IMG/VR virus record: IMGVR_UViG_3300022074_000044
Location: 1-57,259 of that record
DNA: 57,259 nt
Source: a virus
Reading direction: 5' to 3' (one strand)
The position numbers and the translations under genes are program-made. The notes beneath the pieces were generated by a model. It was not told the DNA's origin. It saw only the letters and a list, made by a program, of their open reading frames with translations, and did not search any database. Positions 48,901 to 55,992 of this stretch are shown piece after piece. Every line of letters starts with the position of its first letter. The stretch's first letter is position 1.

Positions 48901-51900
48901 GAGGAAACACCAACATCACATAATCTGAATCTATTACTGTCAATTTTCTTAATAGCGTACTGTGTGGTTGTAGAAAGACCATTTGCAACTGTTCCATCAG
49001 TAGAGTATTCTACTATTTCTCCATTATGGAAATTATGGTTGTATGCTAGTATGTAATCATCAGATGTGCTAATACCAGACTGTGTATCTCCGTTTGTTGG
49101 TCTACCCTGAACAACTACCTTCTTATTTGAGTATCCTGAACCAGAGTTTTTAACATAAATCTTGGTTATGGTATTTTTAGCATTAAGTGAAGTAAACTTA
49201 TGGAAACCAAAACTGATATTACCAATATCAACAGTGTTGATACCAGCTTTAGCATCTTCTGGTGTTTTGTGTAACTTAATTTTCTTATCATTGATTACAC
49301 CAGCGAAATAAGTTGCACCATCAGTGACGTTAACAATAGGAGTGTTACCTCTAGAGTCATATACGATACCTTCACCTATTTCAAAGTTATGTCTTTCTGG
49401 AAAAGTGATACTTTCATCAAATGTGTCAACAGCTGATCCATCTGCTTTGAAATTGGCAACAATGCTTCCTCTAACTAGATTAGACTCAAGGACGGCACCA
49501 GTTCCGTTACCACCTTCAACAGTAATCTTGGGTTTTTCTTGATATCCGATGCCAGGAGCAACCAACTTAACTTCTCTGAATGATCCAGATACGTTAGCAT
49601 AAGCAACACCACCACTACCTTGTGCGTCGTTAATGACGAGTGGAGGTCCTGTGATAACATCATAATCTTTGCCTGGATTGGTGACTGTAATCTCTGTAAT
49701 ATCACCGTGGAAGATCTGTTCATCAAAAACGGTAGGTGGGAAGACCTCAACACCGTTTGCCATCAATCCTACGGCTCTGTTATTGACTAATCTTTCGTTT
49801 GGATCGTCAAAAAGATTTTTTTGTTTGTAGAAAGGATACTTTCTAAGAATCTTCTGGTTCTTGAGTGTTTTGTTCTCCCAACCAGACTTGTAGATGTACT
49901 GACCAGGCGTTCCTGTTCTAACAGCAATATATTTCTTAGCAAATACATCAGATCCACTAAATGAAAGATAAAACTCAGTTTGGTTGATTGCAGTTACAAA
50001 GTATATACCAGTATTGATTCCACTATTGGTTGTGTTGTCCCAATAGATCTTATCTCCAGTTACATAGTTGTGATTTAGGAGTGTACCAGCGGATGCTGCA
50101 GGGTCGAAGGCGGGGTCAAACGATTGAATGGTATAAGTAAACCCACCACCAAGTAAAGGTGTCCCAGAACCGTCTACAACCTCTGATGTACTAGTTTTTA
50201 CAAATACTTTATTGTCAGTTGCAAAAATAGGGTAGTTTGGTAAACCAGAAGAAGCGATGTAGAAGAATTCTTCTGACTTATCAAGGTAACTATTCTGTAC
50301 ACCAACAGGAAACGCATCTACACCTGTAAAGTAATTAGAATTATGTTCTGCCTTTGTAACAGTCTTTGTAATTGTAATTGCATTAGCTGGAAGTGTAGTA
50401 GCTGTCTGAACAACGATAGTATTAGCATAAACTTTAGAGAGATTGGTTGCATCATACTCAATATCTTTGATAGTGACTGTTGATGAATCTCCAAATTGGT
50501 TTTTAACAATTAATATCTCATCAACGTAGAAAACAACTGCATCAAATAAAACAATTCTGAAAGTATTGACGTTTACTTGGTTTACAGAAGCAATATTGTG
50601 AGTAGATGGTATGTTGTAAATCCAATTATTGAATTGTGGCGAATCTCCTAAGTCTCTACCGAAAGAAAGTAACTTAAGACTATCACCAACTTGCATATTG
50701 GTAGATGCACTTGTATCAACTTCATCAATAACATTAACAAGTCTGAATTCCATCAATGATGTCTGTCCGAATCCAGCATAAGCATATGCAAGCTTGTTTT
50801 CTAGAACATCAGCACCAAAAACTAATGATGTAGTAACACCAGATACTCCTAAGAACTGGTTTACTGTTTTGTCAGTGTAACTAAAGGTTAAAAAGTTAGC
50901 ACCTTCTCTAGGTCTTACTAATAGTGTTCCACTTTGACCAAATCCGACTGTAGAGTCAACTACAATACTGGTAGAGTTCTCTGGTGTGATTTCTAATGCC
51001 TTTGTTTTACCAGGCACAGAGAATGTACCATCAAATGATGTAGAGTCAAGAGACATCTCGTAGAAGTCAACCTGATTGATTGGTCTGTACTCAACATTGT
51101 AGATAGAAGCACTTACAGTACCAATACCACTAACGTCTTGATACAAGAAGTTACCAATAGACTCTAGAGGTTGTGCAGCTGGAGTTAAGTTCTCAAGTAG
51201 AACGTGTTTAGTTTTGAAATATACGTTTGCAGAAGGTACGATTGTTTGTTCAATCGGTTTTAAGAGTTCAATGTCTTCACCGTAGAGAAGTTTGAAAAGA
51301 ATCTGATATGAAGAGTCAGTTCCCTTTGACATATAGAAGTCTTTTGCCCTAGTCAGGATGTTTGTGATAGATGTTCCAGTTATGAAACTTCTATTTTCAA
51401 ATCCAGGCAAGAACTCTTCTTTGAACTTGGTGAAAAATGTTTGTAAGAAAAGATTACTTAAGTTAGTAACTACAGATCCAGATACATGTTGTGCAGCATT
51501 GGTGGATTGGAAGTTTAAGAACTCTGCATCGTCTTCTTTTGATATCTGATCGATACCACTGAATCCTCTAGAACATCCAGTAAACGATGTAGCAGTTTTA
51601 CCAGTATATGTGATTATCTCATCATCTATCTTAAGTAGACCATATGTATCTGGCCATCCAACAGTAGAAGCTACCTGTATTGTTCTGTCAGCAGCGAAAA
51701 CATCATCTGTAAGAGTCGTTGATGTAGCTAAAGTCTCTGAATTGAAAGCACCGATCTTTCGATACTCAGGAAGATTGTTCGCTAAGTCAGCTGTACCAGA
51801 TTTATGTTCCTGTGATTCGTAATATTGATTTAAAAAGCTCGCAAAAAGAGGTGATTCCTGATTTAGAAATTCTGGAATCTGAGATTGTATGACATGAGAG

Positions 51901-51926
51901 ACTTTTACTCTTTTAATATCTGTCAT
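42924..51926 (-). CDS. 7: Baseplate wedge gp7-like protein with a YHYH domain (3000 aa)
   Basis: It directly follows gp6 with no gap, the place of gp7 in T4. The N-terminal ~240 residues (VKVSHVIQSQIPEFLNQE, ASFLNQYYES, a TSITNILTRAKDFYMSKG stretch, YQILFKLLYGE) look like a baseplate wedge domain of T4-like marine phages. At about 1245-1340 lies a YHYH domain: YDGNPIYGPYGY, GYFTNDY, SGDLDVHGGR, TPQYPDGVYAYF. At least ten G-x-GY beta modules are spread from ~745 to ~2810. T4 gp7 has 1032 residues, so this is nearly three times longer. It probably starts wedge assembly and also exposes surface domains. The gp7 name rests on position and N-terminus, less on overall similarity. Confidence 0.72.
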   Translation of the reverse strand: MTDIKRVKVSHVIQSQIPEFLNQESPLFASFLNQYYESQEHKSGTADLANNLPEYRKIGAFNSETLATSTTLTDDVFAADRTIQVASTVGWPDTYGLLKIDDEIITYTGKTATSFTGCSRGFSGIDQISKEDDAEFLNFQSTNAAQHVSGSVVTNLSNLFLQTFFTKFKEEFLPGFENRSFITGTSITNILTRAKDFYMSKGTDSSYQILFKLLYGEDIELLKPIEQTIVPSANVYFKTKHVLLENLTPAAQPLESIGNFLYQDVSGIGTVSASIYNVEYRPINQVDFYEMSLDSTSFDGTFSVPGKTKALEITPENSTSIVVDSTVGFGQSGTLLVRPREGANFLTFSYTDKTVNQFLGVSGVTTSLVFGADVLENKLAYAYAGFGQTSLMEFRLVNVIDEVDTSASTNMQVGDSLKLLSFGRDLGDSPQFNNWIYNIPSTHNIASVNQVNVNTFRIVLFDAVVFYVDEILIVKNQFGDSSTVTIKDIEYDATNLSKVYANTIVVQTATTLPANAITITKTVTKAEHNSNYFTGVDAFPVGVQNSYLDKSEEFFYIASSGLPNYPIFATDNKVFVKTSTSEVVDGSGTPLLGGGFTYTIQSFDPAFDPAASAGTLLNHNYVTGDKIYWDNTTNSGINTGIYFVTAINQTEFYLSFSGSDVFAKKYIAVRTGTPGQYIYKSGWENKTLKNQKILRKYPFYKQKNLFDDPNERLVNNRAVGLMANGVEVFPPTVFDEQIFHGDITEITVTNPGKDYDVITGPPLVINDAQGSGGVAYANVSGSFREVKLVAPGIGYQEKPKITVEGGNGTGAVLESNLVRGSIVANFKADGSAVDTFDESITFPERHNFEIGEGIVYDSRGNTPIVNVTDGATYFAGVINDKKIKLHKTPEDAKAGINTVDIGNISFGFHKFTSLNAKNTITKIYVKNSGSGYSNKKVVVQGRPTNGDTQSGISTSDDYILAYNHNFHNGEIVEYSTDGTVANGLSTTTQYAIKKIDSNRFRLCDVGVSSQRNLKNYNKNKSVVIRGIGSGKHTIKYPPIVVNVESLSAIGSTTIIKPELDPLVLGSIESVYLEEGGIGYGCTNIMDFHRRPDVGISTVVFNALLKPIIIDGSIVDVQILASGKGYREDSDIIITSPTGSFADVKPIITGDKISGVTILDGGINYNASDTTLTLQNRGKSAKFIADVKEWKINQVQKNDAIISNEDSLLTKPSTNPAFQLQTIGIYPPQKLRFQLGDNIDSANLETPNAFHSPILGFAYDGNPIYGPYGYQNATGGAIKRLQSGYILDTTLRSGLRPPGFAFGYFTNDYLFDNSGDLDVHGGRYCVTPQYPDGVYAYFYSVDVDSSGVAKPKFPYLLGGSFKDTPIEENFVTFFNQDIDISSRELTRNVAPYSLSFGNSDYELIDDVKDALKQEFEVIKTKSSGISSVTIFSRGDGYKVDDTLTLDNTGTNGSGANIVVGSVLGKPVTSVQIGVSTFANTEIVKTKNTITGITSFPHGVADQETLILSGISTSSFAEFNGPKKVNVKQRSVGLSQYLDNVTATGVNTSIFVTDVTGFETNDIIGIGTESLTITAIDSQFNRLFVNRENFVGAAMTHAAGTNNVNLKPTKFTFPVGFSTITRFTFENKVVFFNPQQTVGVGSTGTHYTLPLTGLSTVQTVENRFVPQQRIYIKDHTFFTGQKLTYNMGIGGTSLVWAKVSAGATSGVGTEVLIDQSDVYAINFEPDFIGLSTTGIPTTGDAIWFYEVASNSGFAQSFTTNFPKVTTKVERFFGDVGLTSAHGLLTGDIVTLDAIPQSTETTEIRYDPVLAKVTTGKIGFAVSAFSSDLTEITIPDESLQSGDKVVFYNGGNTIAGLVNNETYFVLRLNTDAIKLCKYKSDVLEANIVSISTVTEASANNLSYLAKINPPLEFTSGNTVTFDVSDQSLLDMRLDFFEDSSFREKLDVNGTNDTGFNISRDGISGNVDATVTIRTTGWPSKSFYNLTPVVPSDARKLYGTSDAEVTGRNNITFKDVVLKTDHSIIKSSDTSFSFNLIEKPLEPQKVISRAGVSTITYSTQSSNARGPINSTKINFPGKGYTILPRVIGFASTQGQDAIVKVSSPDIGKIDIIERIKDGFDYPTDPTLLPFLSVPAIVDVSGIARMDEIQVVDGGTRYNQAPTLAVRGNDSVQISATVSGGSVDKVDIIQNAFEFSEPLSIITTNNSNGYDIDAVSHSGTDVTVELLLDAQFNIPVTTGFGSTETKLPFAIGDKVFVENCRLKPDSILAGQGNFNSADYDFSFYDVTGVSTSNATVTFSMENAPGISTVTLGTYDDDFTLGSIVNFNDMAKFNMTIINDAKFLSGEKVTSSKFEGFVAENGWNVNISQLRLRDTIGTLRSGDNLFGQISKLNGRVRDVNRFSVRTTLGSTRDKVSKNDMNVGILNDFSQRLSDNFYFQKFSYSIKSKLPYTTWKEPVRSIVHPSGFLEFSDLIIESDPIANTATVGIAKSTNMKVQAVDTKVDLILNIDNEIYMGKRDNFAMVTEDDALPDGSVQRIFFPEGRPIKSFIMNKTNKVLNLDDISSGFNGSHDRTGTLVGSKQFGLTVGGEPVFKKTYNAAATANVDLGLNLLSIQNHNFQTGQAVKLDTQGGTKIGIATTSHTTGDKDIVMSVVTAGVGGSSLFENGYNQQIPGPVTGIAVTENPPGSIFRLYGFGNAEGGVPGFTTTGTGARFQVKFDFDPTTGQCISTAITLTVGGGGYIVGDTVGIAGTFLGGASPANDLLFPVTKTTGSRIGSQGTYSNVPSTNNGGGSGATFNVTRDANLDISTVEVVTGGTGYAVTNTISIAGTYIGGATPGNNIELTPVECGTSVMPDELFVQKLDDVKFRISGFSTSLPFTFTSLGTGTHVLKVQDPNKQALILIDNIIQTPIKNKKLNVVIADSVSESDQGVNVSVGLGSITKGDIIKLDDELLKVKQIGDTTFAQAKTAIARNTVATAFYYDTNRANSSVIRIDDTSVTMDDNPPY

Positions 51927-53801
51927 TTACCTTGTGTAAATTGATTCGCTAGCGTAACTAGAGGTTGTGACGTATGCAGTAGCAGATGTATTCTCACCAG
52001 AGGATACAACATCAGGAAGTGCATTAACTGTACTGTTCGCAACGTCTAATTGAAGGTACAGATCTTTAAGTGCAATAACATCATTAGAATCAGGTATTGC
52101 TTCAACTTGAATCAATCCATTTGCTAATGTAGATCCTGTTATATTTACCACATCCAAATTAATCTCTCCGTGAACGTAATCCACTGTCCCAGCATCATTC
52201 TTAACGATAAGGGGAAGGTTGTTTACAAGTTTGAAGAAAACAAGTTTACCAAAGTCAGTTCCAGCGGTAGGAATATCGCCCAGATATAGAACTCCATCTA
52301 TACCACTCACAGTAAATCCTGTAGAACGTATGCCATATCCGTTTGGTTGGTCATAAAAGGCATTTCCGTAGCAAAGTTCATAAGTTGCAAAAGTATTGAG
52401 TTCAGGCGCAATGTCTCTTCTCATTTTAACTCTTGTAATGTTGGAAGTTACACCTCTTGCAGAGGCATCAATCAATCCAAGAACTTTACTGTACTTAAAT
52501 CTGCCACCAAAGTCATTGATGTCTGATGATTTGGAATATTGTGTAAGTGCTGTTGTTACTGATGTAAGTAATTCAGTTGTATCTGAAACTGAGTTCGTGT
52601 TATAGTAAACAGAAGTATCAACTTCAACGTAAAGATACTTGAGGTCAATAATCTCTGGTTTGATACCAGCGATTGAATATTGTTTGAGTTGCCTAGAGAT
52701 ATCATCCTTTGTAATCTGTGAAAGGAATGAACCGTTTCTTGGTTTGATGGAAATAAACACTTTTCCATACTCAGGTGGATCAAGTTCCTCTCCACCGTAG
52801 GCGGTCACAGACTCTACGTTAGGATATACGAATGGAATGATACCAGAGTAGTCACTTGCCGTTACTGCACGGTATTGTGAGGAGTATATACGAGGTGCAA
52901 GGTATTTGATGGAACTGATGTCTTCAATATTGTCTCCCATTGAAGCTCTGTTCGCAGTTGAGATAACTGAGATACCTTGAGTGATAGCTAAACTTTGGTC
53001 ATCCTGTAAAATACCAACAAATGAGAAATTCTTAGCATCATTTCCAAGTCTTCCGTTGGTTACAATGTAAGTTGCGGTAACAATTGCTCCAGCAGGCGGT
53101 TTTTTACCTAAAATTCCATCTCCAAACAAGATTTCATATTGTTCATCTTCGATTTCTTGAATTAAGAAGAGTTTTGACGTAGCATCAACTCTTAAAATGT
53201 TGTCATACAGCGTATAAATCTCAGAAGTCGTGGATTCAACTGTAACACGGATAGAAGTTGTGTCAATATTCGAGTTTGGAAGAATAAAACGCTGATTTGG
53301 TTGAGAATAATCAATCTGAAAAGTCTTTTGAAGGTAAACTCCTTCGTAAATATTCAAATTATTGAAAACTGCAATATTATTATCACCAGTTGTAGCAACA
53401 AAGTCGTCTGGAATTGAAAAAATGTAAGATCCACCGACTTGATTACCCAATGCAACCTGTCCAGCCTTCAAAGTTACGATTCTTGTGTCGTTAGTTCCTA
53501 AGTCAACGCTAAAATTAACAGTTGCCATCGCAGATCTGCTTGATCTTGGCACATATCCGATATTTCTAGCAAGTGAAACAACGTTTTCACGCAAAGTTGC
53601 ACTGTCAAGGAAACATTCATTGACTGCCATGTTGGTATTGTAGGCAGTAATGTAAGTATTGTATGCTAAAAGGTCAATCAGAGTCGAAAAGTTCGATCCC
53701 TCAAAGTCAAAATCAGCAAAATCACTGTTGACTCGAAGATAATCTTTAATTTGTGCTCTTAGATCTGCAAAATCTAAGTTTGTGAACTGGTTAAACGACA
53801 T
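51927..53801 (-). CDS. 6: Baseplate wedge subunit gp6
   Basis: This 624-residue protein matches T4-like gp6 (660 in T4). Typical segments are FTNLDFADLRAQIKDYL, a SNFSTLIDLLAYNTYITAYN stretch, NECFLDSATLRENVVSLAR, IGYVPRSSRSAMA, ILFGDGILGKKP, a RAVTASDYSGIIPFVYPN segment and KVFISIKPRNG. gp6 forms the iris-like dimer joining neighbouring wedges in the baseplate. The start overlaps the gp25 stop as TAATG and the stop abuts gp7 exactly, so the wedge proteins are translated as a coupled set. Confidence 0.93.
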   Translation of the reverse strand: MSFNQFTNLDFADLRAQIKDYLRVNSDFADFDFEGSNFSTLIDLLAYNTYITAYNTNMAVNECFLDSATLRENVVSLARNIGYVPRSSRSAMATVNFSVDLGTNDTRIVTLKAGQVALGNQVGGSYIFSIPDDFVATTGDNNIAVFNNLNIYEGVYLQKTFQIDYSQPNQRFILPNSNIDTTSIRVTVESTTSEIYTLYDNILRVDATSKLFLIQEIEDEQYEILFGDGILGKKPPAGAIVTATYIVTNGRLGNDAKNFSFVGILQDDQSLAITQGISVISTANRASMGDNIEDISSIKYLAPRIYSSQYRAVTASDYSGIIPFVYPNVESVTAYGGEELDPPEYGKVFISIKPRNGSFLSQITKDDISRQLKQYSIAGIKPEIIDLKYLYVEVDTSVYYNTNSVSDTTELLTSVTTALTQYSKSSDINDFGGRFKYSKVLGLIDASARGVTSNITRVKMRRDIAPELNTFATYELCYGNAFYDQPNGYGIRSTGFTVSGIDGVLYLGDIPTAGTDFGKLVFFKLVNNLPLIVKNDAGTVDYVHGEINLDVVNITGSTLANGLIQVEAIPDSNDVIALKDLYLQLDVANSTVNALPDVVSSGENTSATAYVTTSSYASESIYTR

Positions 53802-54217
53802 TATATTCTAGTTGATTGGAGAATGAAGTCTATATTTTGTCTGGGCGATGTGATTCCAACGATGTCGTAGGAAATTTCTACTGTTAAGTCGTTAGTATCC
53901 ATCGGATATATGATCTTAACACCTATATTTGTGACTCTGGGTTCAAAGTTATCAAGTAAAAGTTCAATATCATCCTCTAATTCCATGGCCATAGAGGAAT
54001 CTGCGACTTCAAACATCTGATCTTCGATTTTACTACCTACGAGTGGGTTGTAAAAGCGCTCACCAAGACGAGTTCTGACCAAATTCATGACAGCACGTTT
54101 GATAGAGTTCTCATTTGTGAAGACTCCAATGTCATCTGTAACAGGATGTCTAGCAAATGATAAGCTAATATCCTTAAAAGGTTGACTTTGATTCAGTTGT
54201 TCGTCAATACTTGGCAT
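53801..54217 (-). CDS. 25: Baseplate wedge subunit gp25
   Basis: A 138-residue protein (132 in T4) of the GPW/gp25 family. SLSFARHPVTDDIG, the SIKRAVMNLVRTRLGERFY stretch and the conserved EPR motif (92-94, in DNFEPRVTN) are visible. gp25 is related to the TssE and contractile-system sheath-initiator subunit that links baseplate and sheath. Start and stop both sit in TAATG junctions, with a 46-residue gene before and gp6 after. Confidence 0.95.
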   Translation of the reverse strand: MPSIDEQLNQSQPFKDISLSFARHPVTDDIGVFTNENSIKRAVMNLVRTRLGERFYNPLVGSKIEDQMFEVADSSMAMELEDDIELLLDNFEPRVTNIGVKIIYPMDTNDLTVEISYDIVGITSPRQNIDFILQSTRI

Positions 54218-54357
54218 TAATCGTTAGATTCGTTTAAGTTTTGCTTCCTTTTACCATCGTTAGTATCGTCACCGACAACTTCACGCAATACATTCTCTTC
54301 TTTTTTAGGGTTAATGTAAAAATCTTCGTAAGATTTATCCCAATCCTCTAATCTCAT
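54217..54357 (-). CDS. Small hypothetical protein upstream of gp25 (46 aa)
   Basis: A short open frame beginning MRLEDWDKSYEDFYINPKK and ending NLNESND. It is acidic and soluble with no known domain. Support comes from its TAATG junction with gp25, a late-type TCTAAATA box 25 bases before ATG, and the absence of any other use for this stretch. No clear Shine-Dalgarno is present. It is the first gene of the wedge unit, perhaps only a leader that feeds ribosomes into gp25. Confidence 0.55.
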   Translation of the reverse strand: MRLEDWDKSYEDFYINPKKEENVLREVVGDDTNDGKRKQNLNESND

Positions 54358-54381
54358 CAGACTAATATACTATTCAAATTC

Positions 54382-54389
54382 TATTTAGA
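54382..54389 (-). promoter_or_regulatory. Late-promoter-like box TCTAAATA
   Basis: Just after the T-run of the terminator at 54393-54418 and 25 bases before the ATG of the 46-residue gene. It probably starts the gp25-gp6-gp7 unit. Confidence 0.5.
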
Positions 54390-54392
54390 CAC

Positions 54393-54418
54393 AAAAAAAG
54401 ACCCTTTGAGGGGTCTTT
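54393..54418 (-). terminator. Intrinsic terminator after the 51-aa gene
   Basis: On the minus strand AAAGACCC and GGGTCTTT form an eight-pair stem with a CTCAAA loop, followed by seven T. It lies 20 bases past the stop of the 51-residue gene and separates it from the baseplate unit. Confidence 0.9.
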
Positions 54419-54437
54419 AGAGTTTTTTAGATGTTTT

Positions 54438-54593
54438 TTAACCAGCAGCGAGTGGAGATTGTGCTTCATTTGTGTTTGCGGCAGCTTTTTTTCTTGCTTG
54501 AGCACTCACATCATACTGTCCTTTTACACTTCCACTAGCAAATCCCTGACTTTCGACATTATGGGGTGCTAATTTTGGATTGGAATCTGCCAT
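54438..54593 (-). CDS. Small protein in a single-gene late unit (51 aa)
   Basis: The open frame reads MADSNPKLAPHNVESQGFAS and ends in QARKKAAANTNEAQSPLAAG; it is Ala/Asn/Ser-rich and probably flexible. I do not recognise a domain. It has a GATAAATA late box 19 bases before ATG and a strong terminator after its stop, which argues for a separately controlled, possibly abundant product such as a minor virion or head-associated protein. Confidence 0.65.
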   Translation of the reverse strand: MADSNPKLAPHNVESQGFASGSVKGQYDVSAQARKKAAANTNEAQSPLAAG

Positions 54594-54610
54594 TTTTAAC
54601 CGTTTTCTTT

Positions 54611-54796
54611 TTATTTATCTAGAACAGCTCTTAATCTATCCTTAGAAACACCTTCGCCAAGGTAAAATTCCAATCTAACCTTTGCATTTTCTTGAGATAG
54701 TCCTTTATCTCTTTTATCATCTTGAACTTCCCACCCCTGAGTGGTGAGTTCTTCAACTCGCCACACATTGAGTGCTCCAAATTGGTCTAAAGTCAT
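54611..54796 (-). CDS. Small hypothetical protein (61 aa)
   Basis: A 61-residue soluble protein, MTLDQFGALNVWRVEELTTQ to LRAVLDK, with a helical C-terminal half (SQENAKVRLEFYLGEGVSKDR). Unknown function. Its start is coupled to the glycosyltransferase stop as TAATG. Its last codons GAT AAA TAA form a late-promoter box for the 51-residue gene. Confidence 0.65.
   Translation of the reverse strand: MTLDQFGALNVWRVEELTTQGWEVQDDKRDKGLSQENAKVRLEFYLGEGVSKDRLRAVLDK
54612..54619 (-). promoter_or_regulatory. Late-promoter box GATAAATA, inside the end of a gene
   Basis: The box spans the Asp-Lys-stop codons of the 61-residue gene, 19 bases before the ATG at 54593. It repeats the arrangement at 23508-23515. 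Confidence 0.6.
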
Positions 54797-55554
54797 TAGA
54801 TAATCCTCGTTTTCTCGTGACCAACACGGATCTTAGGATCAATCCAGATCTCCATACCCGCTTCTTTTGCATCGAGACAGAATGAAACATCTTCTCCACA
54901 CATATCTTGTACTTCACCTGAGTCAAATACTTGCATCTTAGGTGCAAACCAAGGATACTTCATATCTTTGTGCTCGAATACACCGTTCTTGACGAGTAAC
55001 CAACCGAAACCAGTGTAGTCAACTGTGAATGGTTTACGTCTACGAGAGATAGACTCAATAGTTTCGTGATTCATCACTCCGCCATTCTTTGCAAAGTCCT
55101 CTTCTTCTAACCAGTGTGCAACAGATGTTGTCTTACCATCTTCTGTGCAGTACCAACCACCAGCGATATCCTTTTGCATCCATACTAAACGATAGAACTT
55201 CTCTGTATCGAATACAATATCAGAGTCGATCCATAACTGCCAGTCGTACTTAAGTTTTCCATCCCAAGGAATCTGATCTGGTCCTCTGAGAACGTTCGCA
55301 CCTAGGCACTTACACCTTGCGAAGTTCACCATTGAACTGTAGTCCTGTGAGATCTGAATGGAACTACCATTCTGAACTAGGTCAAAGCATAGTTGTACGA
55401 AGTTCTTTAGGAAAATATAAGAAACTCCTCGGCCTGGCAGGCAGAATACTATTGCTTTACCCTTTGCTAATGCTTTTGCTTCCTCTAGATTAAAGTCATC
55501 TTCAACTTTCTTCGCTTTCGGAGCATTAGCTTTTACTGTAAATCCTTTTGCCAT
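54796..55554 (-). CDS. GT-A type glycosyltransferase-like protein (252 aa)
   Basis: A 252-residue protein with features of GT-A fold glycosyltransferases: an AIVFCLPGRGVSYIFL first strand, the metal-binding D-x-D in LWIDSDIVF (D110, D112), a GFGWLLVKNGVF segment and CGEDVSFCLDAKEAGMEIWI followed by H246, like the ED...H acceptor/metal motif of this fold. The N-terminal ~30 residues are Lys-rich. Donor and acceptor are unknown; modification of virion protein, DNA or host glycan are all open. No clear Shine-Dalgarno is visible. A sigma-70-like extended -10 (TGGTATACT) precedes it at 55577-55585. Confidence 0.72.
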   Translation of the reverse strand: MAKGFTVKANAPKAKKVEDDFNLEEAKALAKGKAIVFCLPGRGVSYIFLKNFVQLCFDLVQNGSSIQISQDYSSMVNFARCKCLGANVLRGPDQIPWDGKLKYDWQLWIDSDIVFDTEKFYRLVWMQKDIAGGWYCTEDGKTTSVAHWLEEEDFAKNGGVMNHETIESISRRRKPFTVDYTGFGWLLVKNGVFEHKDMKYPWFAPKMQVFDSGEVQDMCGEDVSFCLDAKEAGMEIWIDPKIRVGHEKTRII

Positions 55555-55576
55555 AACATGTTGTAATTACATAGTA

Positions 55577-55585
55577 AGTATACCA
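55577..55585 (-). promoter_or_regulatory. Possible extended -10 promoter (TGGTATACT)
   Basis: Minus-strand TG-G-TATACT matches a host sigma-70 extended -10 with one mismatch, 22 bases before the glycosyltransferase ATG. No good -35 is visible. It is unlike the late boxes used by the structural genes. Confidence 0.3.
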
Positions 55586-55626
55586 CGGTCAAACCAATTT
55601 GTCCATAGTGTTATATTATATAGTCT

Positions 55627-55782
55627 CTAATTCTTAACAACTTTTATTTCTTGAGTACGGAGATCATCACTAGGATAATGGCGAAAGTATTCGGTTATGT
55701 ATTCTAGTTTATGTTTAATGTCAGTATCGGGAACTTTCTCCATAATTAAGTTCTCGCCAATGTAGACGTTATAGGTACTCAT
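55627..55782 (-). CDS. Small hypothetical protein (51 aa)
   Basis: A 51-residue frame, MSTYNVYIGENLIMEKVPDT to EIKVVKN. It resembles in layout the 66-residue protein at 56495-56695 (a Y-x-(V/I)-Y strand, a short loop, then a helix starting after an acidic turn), so the two may be distant relatives; this is a by-eye impression. It overlaps the 55-residue gene upstream by 14 bases; a purine-rich GGAA/GGGAAG stretch precedes ATG. Function unknown. Confidence 0.55.
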   Translation of the reverse strand: MSTYNVYIGENLIMEKVPDTDIKHKLEYITEYFRHYPSDDLRTQEIKVVKN

Positions 55783-55936
55783 CTTCCCATTCCGCAAGCA
55801 TATCTTCTAGATCTTTGCGAATATCAGGATGGTATAATAGATGATTATCATTTTCGAGGCGAAACTGAATTGATTCGTAGATGTATTCCAGTTCCTTGAC
55901 CTCTAGGTCTAGGTGCATTGTTTCAAGTTTTTCCAT
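55769..55936 (-). CDS. Small acidic hypothetical protein (55 aa)
   Basis: A 55-residue frame, MEKLETMHLDLEVKELEYIY to MLAEWEDEYL, acidic and probably all-helical. Unknown function. It is supported by its overlap with the next small gene, the lack of competing frames and the dense packing of the region. Ribosome site weak. Confidence 0.5.
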   Translation of the reverse strand: MEKLETMHLDLEVKELEYIYESIQFRLENDNHLLYHPDIRKDLEDMLAEWEDEYL

Positions 55937-55961
55937 GTCACGCTATCTATAAAAATTAAAT

Positions 55962-55983
55962 GTTCACTTTGAACGTTACGTTC
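55962..55983 (-). other. Two overlapping inverted repeats in an intergenic gap
   Basis: GTTCACTTTGAAC (962-974) and GAACGTTACGTTC (971-983) are two inverted repeats that share the GAAC arm, so only one hairpin can form at a time. They lie in the gap between the 168-residue gene and the 55-residue gene, with A-rich DNA on one side and, on the minus strand, ATTTAATTTTTAT after. They could be a weak terminator, an operator or a switch. Confidence 0.35.
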
Positions 55984-55992
55984 GGATTTTTT

